Shown: positions 51,180 to 59,374 of the stretch, one piece after another
Numbering within the stretch: the first letter of the stretch is position 1
Layout of the letters: each line of letters starts with the position of its first letter
NCBI RefSeq assembly: GCF_030462475.1
Contig: NZ_JASMRZ010000001.1
Location: 117,860 to 181,859, forward strand
Direction of reading: 5' to 3'
DNA length: 64,000 bases
DNA from: Variovorax sp. CAN15
GTDB taxonomy: Bacteria > Pseudomonadota > Gammaproteobacteria > Burkholderiales > Burkholderiaceae_C
The notes under the pieces: model-generated
What the model was told of the DNA's origin: nothing
The model's database searches: none
The model's input: the letters and a program-made list of their open reading frames with translations, nothing else
Position numbers and translations under genes: made by a program

Positions 51180-52859
51180 CTACTTCTTCGCGTCGCGCAG
51201 TTCGCGGCGAAGGATTTTCCCGACCGGCGTCTTCGGCATGTCGGTACGAAACTCTACGATGCGCGGCTGCTTGTAACCCGTAAGGTTTGCTCTGCAGTAT
51301 TCGCGCACCTGCGCCTCCGTGAGCGAAGGGTCTTTCTTGACGATCACGAGCTTCACGGCCTCGCCGGTCTTGTCGTCGGGCACCCCGACCGCCGCGCATT
51401 CGAGCACGCCCGGAATCAGTGCGACCACGTCCTCGATCTCGTTCGGGTACACATTGAAGCCCGACACCAGGATCATGTCCTTCTTGCGGTCGACCACCTT
51501 GAAGTAGCCGCGCTCGTCGACCACGCCGATGTCGCCGCTCTTGAAGTAGCCGTCGGCCGTCATGACCTTCGCGGTCTCGTCGGGGCGCTGCCAGTAGCCG
51601 GCCATCACCTGCGGGCCCTTGATGGCGATCTCGCCGCGTTCGCCGACGGGCACCTCGTTGCCGTCGTCGTCGAGCAGCTTGAGCCAGGTGCTCGGCAGCG
51701 GCAAGCCGATGGTGCCGGTGTAGGCCGTGCTGTTGGTCGGGTTGCAGGTGGCAGAGGGCGAGGTCTCGGACAGGCCGTAGCCCTCGCAGATCGGGCAGCC
51801 GGTCTTCTCGAGCCAGAGCTTCGCCACCGCGGCCTGCACCGCCATGCCGCCGCCGACCGAGACCTTCAGGTTCTTCCAGTTGACGGTGTTGAAGTCGGGG
51901 TGGTTCGCCAGCCCGTTGAAGAGCGTGTTGACGGCCGGGAAGCTGTGGATGGTGTGCTTCGACAGCTCCTTCAGCACGCCGGGAATGTCGCGCGGATTCG
52001 GGATCAGGATCAGCTTGCCGCCCGTGCGCATGCTCAGCATCATGCCGACCGTGAACGCGAAGATGTGATACAGCGGCAGCGCGCACACGCCGGTGGGCTG
52101 CTCGTTGGCCGGCACCTTGTTCATGACCGGCTCGTTCCACGCTTCGGACTGCAGCACGTTGGCGATCACGTTGCGATGCAGGAGCACCGCGCCCTTCGAC
52201 ACGCCGGTGGTGCCGCCGGTGTACTGCAGCACCGCCACGTCGTCGGGGCCGATGGCCACGGGCTTGGGCGGAGCACCCGCGCCCTTGTCGAGCGCGTCGT
52301 TGAAACGCACCGCGCCCGGCAGGCTGAAGGCAGGCACCATCTTCTTGACGCTGCGCACCACGTAGTTGACGAGCGCACCCTTCAGAAAGCCGAGGCGGTC
52401 GCCCATGGAGGCCAGCACGATGTGCTTGACCGGCGTGGCCGCGATGCATTGCTGCAGTGTGGTGCCGAAGTTCTCCATGATGACGATGGCCTTCGCGCCG
52501 GAGTCCTTGAGCTGGTGCTCCAGCTCGCGCGGCGTGTACAGCGGATTGACGTTGACCAGGATGAGGCCCGCGCGCAGGATGCCCGCGACCGCGATCGGGT
52601 ACTGCGGGCAGTTGGGCATCATCACCGCGACGCGGTCGCCCTTGGCGAGGCCCAGGCTCTGCAGGTAGCCGGCAAAGGACTTGCTCTGCCTGTCGGTCTC
52701 GCCGTAGCTGATGTCCTTGCCCATGAAGCTGTAGGCCGTGCGGTCGGCGTACTTGGTGAAGCTTTCCTCCATGAGCGCGACCAGCGAGGGGTACTGCGAG
52801 GCATCGATATCGGCAGGCACACCCTGCGGATAGCTGCTGAGCCAGGGACGATCGGTCAT
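51180..52859 (-). CDS. fadD: Long-chain-fatty-acid-CoA ligase
   Basis: This ANL-superfamily enzyme activates fatty acids to acyl-CoA through an acyl-adenylate. The 559-residue protein shows the P-loop YTGGTTGVSKGAVLLHRN, the A5-type GYGLSETSP and the hinge region DRKKDMILVSGFNVYPNEIE, ending with the catalytic-lysine segment PKTPVGKILRREL. A strong GGAGG ribosome binding site precedes the ATG. It is cytoplasmic and membrane-associated. It lies upstream of dppB on the same strand; a terminator separates it from pntB. A second, more distant acyl-CoA ligase is at 59.4 kb. Confidence 0.92.
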   Translation of the reverse strand: MTDRPWLSSYPQGVPADIDASQYPSLVALMEESFTKYADRTAYSFMGKDISYGETDRQSKSFAGYLQSLGLAKGDRVAVMMPNCPQYPIAVAGILRAGLILVNVNPLYTPRELEHQLKDSGAKAIVIMENFGTTLQQCIAATPVKHIVLASMGDRLGFLKGALVNYVVRSVKKMVPAFSLPGAVRFNDALDKGAGAPPKPVAIGPDDVAVLQYTGGTTGVSKGAVLLHRNVIANVLQSEAWNEPVMNKVPANEQPTGVCALPLYHIFAFTVGMMLSMRTGGKLILIPNPRDIPGVLKELSKHTIHSFPAVNTLFNGLANHPDFNTVNWKNLKVSVGGGMAVQAAVAKLWLEKTGCPICEGYGLSETSPSATCNPTNSTAYTGTIGLPLPSTWLKLLDDDGNEVPVGERGEIAIKGPQVMAGYWQRPDETAKVMTADGYFKSGDIGVVDERGYFKVVDRKKDMILVSGFNVYPNEIEDVVALIPGVLECAAVGVPDDKTGEAVKLVIVKKDPSLTEAQVREYCRANLTGYKQPRIVEFRTDMPKTPVGKILRRELRDAKK

Positions 52860-52890
52860 TGGATTTGTCTCCTCCGGGAGTCGGACTGTT

Positions 52891-52922
52891 GAAAACGAAA
52901 ACGGCGCACGAAGTGGCGCCGC
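52891..52922 (-). terminator. Rho-independent terminator of the pnt operon
   Basis: On the minus strand a GGCGCCAC/GTGCGCC stem with one bulged base and a TTC loop is followed by GTTTTCGTTTTC. It lies between the pntB stop and the fadD start codon. Confidence 0.65.
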
Positions 52923-52959
52923 GAAGAGCTCATCCGCTGAGCGGACGGGGACCTTCGGC

Positions 52960-54378
52960 CTATTCGATGGCCTTGCCCATATCTTCCACTACTTTTTTGG
53001 CATCGCCAAAGACCATCATTGTCTTGTCCATGTAGAAGAGTTCGTTGTCCAGGCCGGCGTAGCCCGCGGCCATGGATCGCTTGTTCACGATGACGGTCTT
53101 GGCCTTGTAGGCCTCCAGGATCGGCATGCCGTAGATCGGGCTGCCCTTGGTGTGGGCAGCCGGGTTCACCACGTCGTTGGCGCCCAGGATGATCGCCACG
53201 TCGGCCTGGCCGAACTCACCGTTGATGTCCTCCATCTCGAACACCTGGTCGTAGGGCACCTCGGCCTCGGCCAGCAGCACGTTCATGTGGCCGGGCATGC
53301 GGCCCGCCACCGGGTGGATGGCGTACTTCACGGTGATGCCCTTCTCCACGAGCTTCTGCGCGAGCTCCTTCACCGCGTGCTGGGCACGCGCCACCGCGAG
53401 GCCATAGCCCGGCACGATCACCACCGTCTCGGCATTGCCGAGCACGAAGGCCGCGTCGTCGGCGCTGCCGGTCTTCACCGGCCGCTGCTCCTTGGCCGCG
53501 CCGCCGGTGGTGGCGGCCTCGCCGCCGAAGCCGCCCAGGATCACGTTGAAGAACGAGCGGTTCATGGCCTTGCACATGATGTAGCTCAGGATGGCGCCCG
53601 AGGAGCCCACCAGCGAGCCCGCCACGATCAGCATCGCGTTGTTCAGGCTGAAGCCGATGCCCGCGGCCGCCCAGCCCGAGTAGCTGTTGAGCATCGACAC
53701 CACCACCGGCATGTCCGCCCCGCCGATCGGGATGATGATGAGCACGCCCATCACGAAGGCCAGCGCCAGCATCGCGAAGAAGGCCGGCCAGCTTTCGGTG
53801 AAAACGAACAGCAGCCCCAAGCCGATGGTCGCCAGGCCCAGCACGAGGTTGAGCATGTGCTGGCCCGCGAACTGCACGGGCGCGCCCTGGAACAGGCGGA
53901 ACTTGTACTTGCCCGAGAGCTTGCCGAAGGCGATGACGGAGCCGCTGAAGGTGATGGCGCCAATGGCCGCCCCCAGGAAGAGTTCCAGCCGGTTACCGCC
54001 CGGAATCGGGTCGCCCTTGAGCGCGATGCCGAAGGCATGCGGCTCGGCCACGGCGGCCACCGCGATGAACACCGCCGCCAGGCCGATCATGCTGTGCATG
54101 AAGGCGACCAGCTCGGGCATCTTGGTCATCTCGACCTTGTTGGCCATGTAGGCGCCCAGGCCGCCGCCGAGCACCAGCGCAACCAGCACGTAGCCCAGGC
54201 CGCCGAGATTGCCGCTGGCGAGCTTGTAGATCAGCGCCCCGGTGGTCAGCACGGCAATGGCCATGCCGGTCATGCCGAAGATGTTGCCGCGGATGGAGGT
54301 GGTGGGATGGCTCAGGCCCTTCAGGGCCTGGATGAAGCAGATGCTGGCGACGAGGTACAGCAGCGTGACGAGGTTCAT
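52960..54378 (-). CDS. pntB: NAD(P) transhydrogenase subunit beta
   Basis: PntB is the membrane and NADP(H)-binding subunit of the proton-translocating transhydrogenase, which makes NADPH from NADH. The 472-residue protein has about nine hydrophobic helices followed by the domain III segment VVIVPGYGLAVARAQHAVKELAQ and VNKRSMAAGYAGLDNELFY, the NADP site. The ATG at 54378 follows the pntAB stop by two bases; a GTG at 54384 overlaps that stop. Gene order pntAA-pntAB-pntB, with alpha split in two, is the usual form outside enterobacteria. Confidence 0.95.
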   Translation of the reverse strand: MNLVTLLYLVASICFIQALKGLSHPTTSIRGNIFGMTGMAIAVLTTGALIYKLASGNLGGLGYVLVALVLGGGLGAYMANKVEMTKMPELVAFMHSMIGLAAVFIAVAAVAEPHAFGIALKGDPIPGGNRLELFLGAAIGAITFSGSVIAFGKLSGKYKFRLFQGAPVQFAGQHMLNLVLGLATIGLGLLFVFTESWPAFFAMLALAFVMGVLIIIPIGGADMPVVVSMLNSYSGWAAAGIGFSLNNAMLIVAGSLVGSSGAILSYIMCKAMNRSFFNVILGGFGGEAATTGGAAKEQRPVKTGSADDAAFVLGNAETVVIVPGYGLAVARAQHAVKELAQKLVEKGITVKYAIHPVAGRMPGHMNVLLAEAEVPYDQVFEMEDINGEFGQADVAIILGANDVVNPAAHTKGSPIYGMPILEAYKAKTVIVNKRSMAAGYAGLDNELFYMDKTMMVFGDAKKVVEDMGKAIE

Positions 54379-54380
54379 GC

Positions 54381-54710
54381 TCACTTGGCGGCTCCCTCTT
54401 CAGCCTTCGGTGCGGCCTTCCTGTCCTTCTTCTTGAACATCTCCAGCATGCGCCTCGTGACGAGGAAGCCGCCGAAGACGTTCACCGCGGCCAGCGCCAC
54501 GGCCAGCACGCCCATGGTCTTGCCCAGGGGCGTGTCGGTGAGCGCGGCCGCCAGCATGGCACCCACGATCACGATGGCCGAGATGGCGTTGGTCACGGCC
54601 ATCAGCGGCGTGTGCAGCGCGGGCGTGACGGTCCACACGACGTGGTAGCCCACGTAGATGGCCAGCACGAAGATGATCAGGTTGATGACTGTGTGAGAGA
54701 CGATGTCCAT
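54381..54710 (-). CDS. pntAB: NAD(P) transhydrogenase subunit alpha, part 2
   Basis: This 109-residue protein is the membrane part of the split alpha subunit. It has three or four hydrophobic helices (INLIIFVLAIYVGYHVVW, HTPLMAVTNAISAIVIVGAMLAA, MGVLAVALAAVNVFGGFLV) and a basic C-terminal tail (KKKDRKAAPKAEEGAAK). A GAGGAG ribosome binding site lies before the ATG. It is 32 bases after pntAA and 2 bases before pntB. Confidence 0.94.
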   Translation of the reverse strand: MDIVSHTVINLIIFVLAIYVGYHVVWTVTPALHTPLMAVTNAISAIVIVGAMLAAALTDTPLGKTMGVLAVALAAVNVFGGFLVTRRMLEMFKKKDRKAAPKAEEGAAK

Positions 54711-54742
54711 GTTCTTCTCCTCGACGGGCGTTGCTTGTTTCG

Positions 54743-55873
54743 TTATTTCTTCGTGACCTGGCCGTCGTGGGTGACGCGGCAGGCGGCGACGATGTCGTCC
54801 TCGAGGTCGATCTTCAGCGCGCCCTCCTTGGTGACGATGAGCTTGAGGAAGTCGAGCACGTTGCGTGCATACAGCGCCGAGGCGTCGGCCGCCACCAGCG
54901 CGGCGAGGTTGGTCTCGCCCACGATGGTCACGCCGTGCTTCACGACGGTCCTGTCGGCCTCGGACAGCGGGCAGTTGCCGCCTACACCCTCGGGCCCTTT
55001 GCCGGCCGCGATGTCCACGATGACGGAGCCCGGCTTCATGGACTTGACCATGTCCTCCGTGATGAGGGTGGGTGCGGCACGTCCTGGAATGAGCGCGGTG
55101 CTGATGACCACGTCCGCCAGCGCCACGCGCTTGGCGACCTCGGCCTGCTGGCGCGTGAGCCAGCTCGCGGGCATCGGGCGGGCATAGCCGCCGACGCCCT
55201 CGGCCGCGTCTTTCTCTTCCTGGGTCTCGTAGGGCACGTCGATGAACTTGCCGCCCAGCGACTCGATCTGCTCCTTGACGCTGGGGCGCACGTCGGACGC
55301 CTCGATGACCGCGCCCAGCCGCTTGGCGGTGGCGATGGCCTGCAGGCCCGCGACGCCCACGCCCAGGATGACGACGCGTGCGGCCTTCACGGTGCCGGCC
55401 GCGGTCATGAGCATGGGGAAGAAGCGCTGGTACTTGTCCGCCGCGATCATCACGGCCTTGTAGCCGGCGATGTTGGCCTGCGAGCTGAGCACGTCCATGC
55501 TCTGGGCGCGGGTGGTGCGGGGGGCTGCCTCGAGCGCGAAGCCGGTGACGCCGGCGGCGGCCAGGCGCTGCAGGCCGGCCGCGTCGAAGGGGTTGAGCAT
55601 GCCGATGACGACGGCGCCCGATTTGAGCAGCGCGGTTTCCGCATCGGTGGGCGTGCGCACCTTGAGGACCATGTCGGCGCAGAAGGCGCCCGCCTGATCG
55701 GTGATCTCGGCCCCCGCGGTCTGGTAGGCGCCGTCGGTGACGCTGGCGGCCACGCCCGCCCCCGCCTGCACCCGTACGGTGTGCCCTGAGGCAACCAGTT
55801 TCTTCACCGTCTCGGGTGTAACAGCCACGCGGGTTTCGCCTGCCAGTGTCTCGGCGGGCACGCCTATCAGCAT
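54743..55873 (-). CDS. pntAA: NAD(P) transhydrogenase subunit alpha, part 1
   Basis: PntAA is the soluble NAD(H)-binding domain I. The 376-residue protein starts MLIGVPAETLAGETRVAVTPETVKKLVASGH, shared with alanine dehydrogenase, and has the Rossmann loop VVILGVGVAGLQAIATAKRLGA. The segment RLGAVIEASDVRPSVKEQIESLGGKF follows as expected. The ATG has a strong GAGGAG ribosome binding site. It is the first gene of the pnt operon, and its promoter must lie in the AT-rich 55.9-56.3 kb region. Confidence 0.95.
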   Translation of the reverse strand: MLIGVPAETLAGETRVAVTPETVKKLVASGHTVRVQAGAGVAASVTDGAYQTAGAEITDQAGAFCADMVLKVRTPTDAETALLKSGAVVIGMLNPFDAAGLQRLAAAGVTGFALEAAPRTTRAQSMDVLSSQANIAGYKAVMIAADKYQRFFPMLMTAAGTVKAARVVILGVGVAGLQAIATAKRLGAVIEASDVRPSVKEQIESLGGKFIDVPYETQEEKDAAEGVGGYARPMPASWLTRQQAEVAKRVALADVVISTALIPGRAAPTLITEDMVKSMKPGSVIVDIAAGKGPEGVGGNCPLSEADRTVVKHGVTIVGETNLAALVAADASALYARNVLDFLKLIVTKEGALKIDLEDDIVAACRVTHDGQVTKK

Positions 55874-56319
55874 AGAGATCTCCTCAGAGCAAGGGGCACA
55901 GGGGGAATGTGCCGGCAGCTTACAGCAAGATTACAGCCGATCACTGTCGCCGGAGCGCTCTGTCGTTTTCATCACAAAGCGTTGAAGAGCTTATGGATAC
56001 TATAACTTCAGCTATCCAATTGATAGCTAATTCGGGTATTCGCTAGAGTCCGGCGAGAACAGATGGAATACTTTTGCCCTCCGCGCCGAGCGGATTGCCA
56101 TGGCAAGGACACCGACGCCGGTTCGGCGGACGCTCGCTGAGCAAAATCTCCATTTGTATCCAACTGCACTCAATTTCGTTAACAGGCCTTCAGAAACAGG
56201 TGAATTGCGTGCATTAGTTGCAATCTCAAAAACTTTACCTTAGTCGCAGATAGATACACTTCCCCTCAATCAATCGCCAGTTCACGGAAGCTGACGAAGG
56301 GAGGAAAAAAGGGGCTGGA
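55874..56319. other. 446-base AT-richer gene-free region between pntAA and the response regulator
   Basis: The two flanking genes are divergent, so both promoters should lie here. The region has markedly more A and T than its surroundings, a 7-bp inverted repeat at 56010-56028 and several short TATAGT-like and TTGATA-like sequences, none of which forms a convincing spaced pair. No gene or RNA family was recognised. Confidence 0.6.
56010..56028. promoter_or_regulatory. AGCTATC/GATAGCT inverted repeat
   Basis: AGCTATC and GATAGCT are perfect 7-bp arms around CAATT. It may be an operator for pntAA or the response regulator. I also recall GATAGCT-type palindromes as scattered repeats in Comamonadaceae, so it could be one of these. 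Confidence 0.35.
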
Positions 56320-57042
56320 ATGCGAATCGCGGTACTCGACGACGGTGTAGATCAATTCAAGCAGATCCATCGAACGATGACGGCGCTCGAACACGAGTGC
56401 CATCCATACACGGAGGGAAAGGCGCTGCTGCAGGCCATGCGCCGCCAGACCTTCGACCTGCTGATACTCGGCTGGAATCTCCCTGACATGAAGGGTCCCG
56501 AGGTGGTCGCAACCATCCGCGGGGATCTCAACAGCCGGCTCCCCATTCTTTTCGTCGCCGACAAACCCGGCGAGGCCGACATGGTCGAGGGCCTCAACGC
56601 CGGTGCCGACGACTTCATGGCCAGGCCCGCCCGCGCGGGCGAGCTCGAGGCCCGCGTCAATGCGCTGCTGCGCCGCTCCTACCCGGCCCAGCACGAAACC
56701 GAGCTGATCTTCGGCCCCTATCACTTCTATCCGCCCTCGCGCGTGCTCAAGGTGCGCGGCGTACAGGTAGAACTGAAGAATCGTGAATACGAACTCGCGC
56801 TCTTCCTGTTCCAGAACCTCGGCAGGCTGCTGTCGCGGGAGCATCTGCACGAGGCTGTCTGGGGCCTCGGCATCGAGGCGCTCTCGCGCTCGCTCGACAC
56901 CCACATCTCGCGCCTGCGGACCAAGCTGGACCTGCGTCCGGCCAACGGCTTCCTGCTGCTGGCCATCTACGGCCTGGGCTACCGGCTCGAAACCATCGAT
57001 GCCGATGCGCTGCTGTTGCCCGGAGTAGTCGGCGCGCGCTGA
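56320..57042 (+). CDS. OmpR-like response regulator lacking the phospho-acceptor aspartate
   Basis: The 240-residue protein has a receiver domain (residues 1-115) and a winged-helix DNA-binding domain (about 128-225, with KNREYELALFLFQNLGRLLSREHLHEAVWG and SLDTHISRLRTKLDLR). The acidic pair Asp7-Asp8 is kept, but the phosphorylation site, which should be Asp in the DLLIL-x-WNLP context, is Gly51 (codon GGC), and the conserved Lys of the last strand is Arg in MARPARAGE. It is therefore an atypical receiver that should not be phosphorylated in the usual way. No histidine kinase gene is adjacent, consistent with an orphan. The ATG has an AAGGGG ribosome binding site. A DUF4019 gene follows after 78 bases. 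Confidence 0.9.
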   Translation: MRIAVLDDGVDQFKQIHRTMTALEHECHPYTEGKALLQAMRRQTFDLLILGWNLPDMKGPEVVATIRGDLNSRLPILFVADKPGEADMVEGLNAGADDFMARPARAGELEARVNALLRRSYPAQHETELIFGPYHFYPPSRVLKVRGVQVELKNREYELALFLFQNLGRLLSREHLHEAVWGLGIEALSRSLDTHISRLRTKLDLRPANGFLLLAIYGLGYRLETIDADALLLPGVVGAR

Positions 57043-57120
57043 GTCCGGAATTCCGGGCGAGCTACAGTAGTCTCTCCAACGGCTTGCGACATGCGCGCAC
57101 CGCACCAAGGAACGAGACGA

Positions 57121-57558
57121 ATGAATCCGATGATCCGGCTGCTGCTTGCCATCACATTGCTCTTGAGCTGGCTGGGTCCAGCCGCTGCCGCGGAAGAAGT
57201 CGAAGCCAGCGACATGGTGCGCGGCGGCATGCTGGCGATCCAGATGATCGACCAGGGCCGCATCGGTGAGCTGTGGGACGGCGCCACGCCCGCCACCCGC
57301 AAGCGCGTCACCCGCGCCGACTTCACCAGCCAGGTCAGCCGAAGCCGGGCGCCCATCGGGGCACCCCAGATGCGCACCTGGGTGGCGGTCAACCGGCAGG
57401 TCGTCGCCGACCCCGACGCCGACACCGCCGGCCAGTACATCAGCGTCGAGTACGAAACCCGCTTCTCGAACAAGCCCGACGGCACGGTGCGCGAACTCGT
57501 CAGCTTCCACCTGGACCAGGACCGCGTCTGGCGCTTCAGCGGCTATGTACTGAAGTAA
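57121..57558 (+). CDS. DUF4019-like secreted protein
   Basis: The 145-residue protein has a signal peptide (MNPMIRLLLAITLLLSWLGPAAA) and a small periplasmic domain. The pattern ASDMVRGGMLAIQMIDQGRIGELWDGATPATR, then FTSQVSRSRAPIGAPQMRTW and YISVEYETRF, ending VWRFSGYVLK, is that of the DUF4019 family as I recall it. Function is unknown. The ATG at 57121 was chosen for the signal peptide and its AAGGAAC ribosome binding site. It lies 12 bases before a Nudix gene, so the two may be co-transcribed. Confidence 0.8.
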   Translation: MNPMIRLLLAITLLLSWLGPAAAAEEVEASDMVRGGMLAIQMIDQGRIGELWDGATPATRKRVTRADFTSQVSRSRAPIGAPQMRTWVAVNRQVVADPDADTAGQYISVEYETRFSNKPDGTVRELVSFHLDQDRVWRFSGYVLK

Positions 57559-57570
57559 GAGACCCAAAAG

Positions 57571-58059
57571 ATGACAACTCCGCGCTGGAAGCCCAATGTC
57601 ACCGTCGCTGCGGTGATCGAGCGCGAAGGGCATTTCCTGCTGGTCGAGGAGCAGACCCCCGACGGCCTCCGCCTCAACACGCCAGCTGGCCATCTCGACC
57701 CTGGCGAGTCACCGGCTGAAGGCTGCGCGCGCGAGACCCTGGAAGAAACCGCCCATCATTTCACGCCAACTGCGCTCATCGGCATCTATATGGCCCGCTC
57801 GCGTCCACTGGCGGAGCGCGGCGAAGACACCACCTACATGCGCTTCGCCTTCACTGGCATGCTGGGCAAGTTCGAGGAAGGCCGCCCGCTCGACGAAGGC
57901 ATCGTGCGCACCGTCTGGATGACGGTCGACGAGATCCGCGCGAGCGTGGCGCGGCACCGCAGCCCGCTGCTGCTCCAGTGCGTGGAAGACCACTTGGCCG
58001 GCAAGCGGCACCCGCTCGACGTGGTTTACGTCGACGACTCGGTGCGATCAGCGCCCTGA
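57571..58059 (+). CDS. Nudix hydrolase (NudJ-like)
   Basis: The 162-residue protein has a Nudix box GHLDPGESPAEGCARETLEETA (read GHLDPGE, then RETLEET), matching Gx5Ex7REUxEExGU except that the last Gly is Ala. The start KPNVTVAAVIEREGHFLLVEE and VVWMTVDEIRA-like strand are close to NudJ phosphatases, which hydrolyse nucleoside di- and triphosphates and thiamine pyrophosphate precursors. It lies 14 bases from the convergent mnmA gene; a nudJ-mnmA pairing is common in proteobacteria, though there on the same strand. Confidence 0.88.
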   Translation: MTTPRWKPNVTVAAVIEREGHFLLVEEQTPDGLRLNTPAGHLDPGESPAEGCARETLEETAHHFTPTALIGIYMARSRPLAERGEDTTYMRFAFTGMLGKFEEGRPLDEGIVRTVWMTVDEIRASVARHRSPLLLQCVEDHLAGKRHPLDVVYVDDSVRSAP

Positions 58060-58073
58060 ATCGAAAAGCTTCG

Positions 58074-59186
58074 TCAGACGATGACGCCGCCGCCCAGACA
58101 GCGCTCGCCGTCATAGAGCACCGCCGACTGCCCCGGCGTCACCGCCCATTGCGCGTCGCCGAAGCGCAGCCCGAAGACGGCAGGGTTCGCCCCACCCTCC
58201 ACCGCGTCCATCTCGCAGGCCGCATCGGCCTGCCGATAACGTGCCTTCGAGCCATAGGCGCCCGGCACCGGCGCCTCACCGGCGATCCAGCTCGCGTCGT
58301 CCGCCTTCAGTTCCGACGACAGCAGCCACGGATGGTCATGCCCCTGCACCACCCACAGCGTGTTCTTCTCGACATCCTTGCGCGCCACGAACCACGGCGA
58401 ATGGTCGCCCGAGCCGCGCTGTGCGCCCTTTTCCTTCACGCCGCCGATGCCCAGCCCCTGCCGCTGTCCGAGCGTGTAGAAGCTCAGCCCCTGGTGCTCG
58501 CCCAGCTTGCGGCCGCGGTCGTCCTTGATCGGGCCCGGCTCCTTGGAGATGTAACGGTTCAGGAACTCGCGGAACGGCCGCTCGCCGATGAAGCAGATGC
58601 CGGTCGAATCCTTCTTCTTCGCGTTGGGCAGGCCGATTTCCTCGGCGATGCGGCGCACCTCGGTCTTGTGCAGCTCGCCCACGGGGAACAGCGTCTTCGA
58701 CAACTGCGCCTGGTTCAGGCGGTGCAGAAAGTAGCTCTGGTCCTTCGACGGATCGAGCCCCTTGAGCAGTTCGTGCCCGCCGGTGGCCTCGTTCAGCCGC
58801 ACGCGGGCGTAGTGCCCGGTGGCGATCTTCTCGGCGCCCAGCCGCATGGCGTGGTCGAGGAAGGCCTTGAACTTGATCTCGGCGTTGCACAGCACGTCGG
58901 GGTTGGGCGTGCGGCCGGCCTTGTACTCGCGCAGGAACTCGGCGAACACGCGATCCTTGTAGTCGGCCGCGAAATTGACGTGCTCGATCTCGATGCCCAG
59001 CACGTCGGCCACGCTGGCGGCGTCCACGAAGTCGATGTTGGACGAGCAATATTCGCTGTCGTCGTCGTCTTCCCAGTTCTTCATGAAGATGCCGACCACC
59101 TCGTGCCCCTGCTGTTTGAGCAGGTGCGCCGTCACCGCGGAGTCCACTCCGCCGCTGAGTCCCACAACGATCCGATGCTTTGCCAT
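58074..59186 (-). CDS. mnmA: tRNA 2-thiouridylase MnmA
   Basis: MnmA puts sulfur on uridine 34 of tRNAs for Lys, Glu and Gln. The 370-residue protein begins [23 protein letters not shown] with the PP-loop SGGVDS at residues 11-16 and has the two catalytic cysteines Cys100 (PDVLCNAE) and Cys198 (STGICFIGE), near the E. coli positions 102 and 199. GHYARV and DQSYFLHRL are further signatures. The start at 59186 was taken because the 52-residue open extension upstream has no family similarity. It is divergent from the acyl-CoA ligase gene at 59375. Confidence 0.96.
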   Translation of the reverse strand: MAKHRIVVGLSGGVDSAVTAHLLKQQGHEVVGIFMKNWEDDDDSEYCSSNIDFVDAASVADVLGIEIEHVNFAADYKDRVFAEFLREYKAGRTPNPDVLCNAEIKFKAFLDHAMRLGAEKIATGHYARVRLNEATGGHELLKGLDPSKDQSYFLHRLNQAQLSKTLFPVGELHKTEVRRIAEEIGLPNAKKKDSTGICFIGERPFREFLNRYISKEPGPIKDDRGRKLGEHQGLSFYTLGQRQGLGIGGVKEKGAQRGSGDHSPWFVARKDVEKNTLWVVQGHDHPWLLSSELKADDASWIAGEAPVPGAYGSKARYRQADAACEMDAVEGGANPAVFGLRFGDAQWAVTPGQSAVLYDGERCLGGGVIV

Positions 59187-59374
59187 AAGCCCCCTATTGT
59201 CCCAGCCCCGCGCAAGGGGCCTGCGGCGTGTGGGAAATCGGGAAAACCCGTGTCGCCGGTTTGTCAGCCCGAAGGCCATCGACGGGAGGGCCGGCGCTAA
59301 AGTGATTCCGGACGAAGGCGGCAGCAAGACCCGCCACGCCATTCACGAGACAACCGCAAGCGGAGACAAGACGC

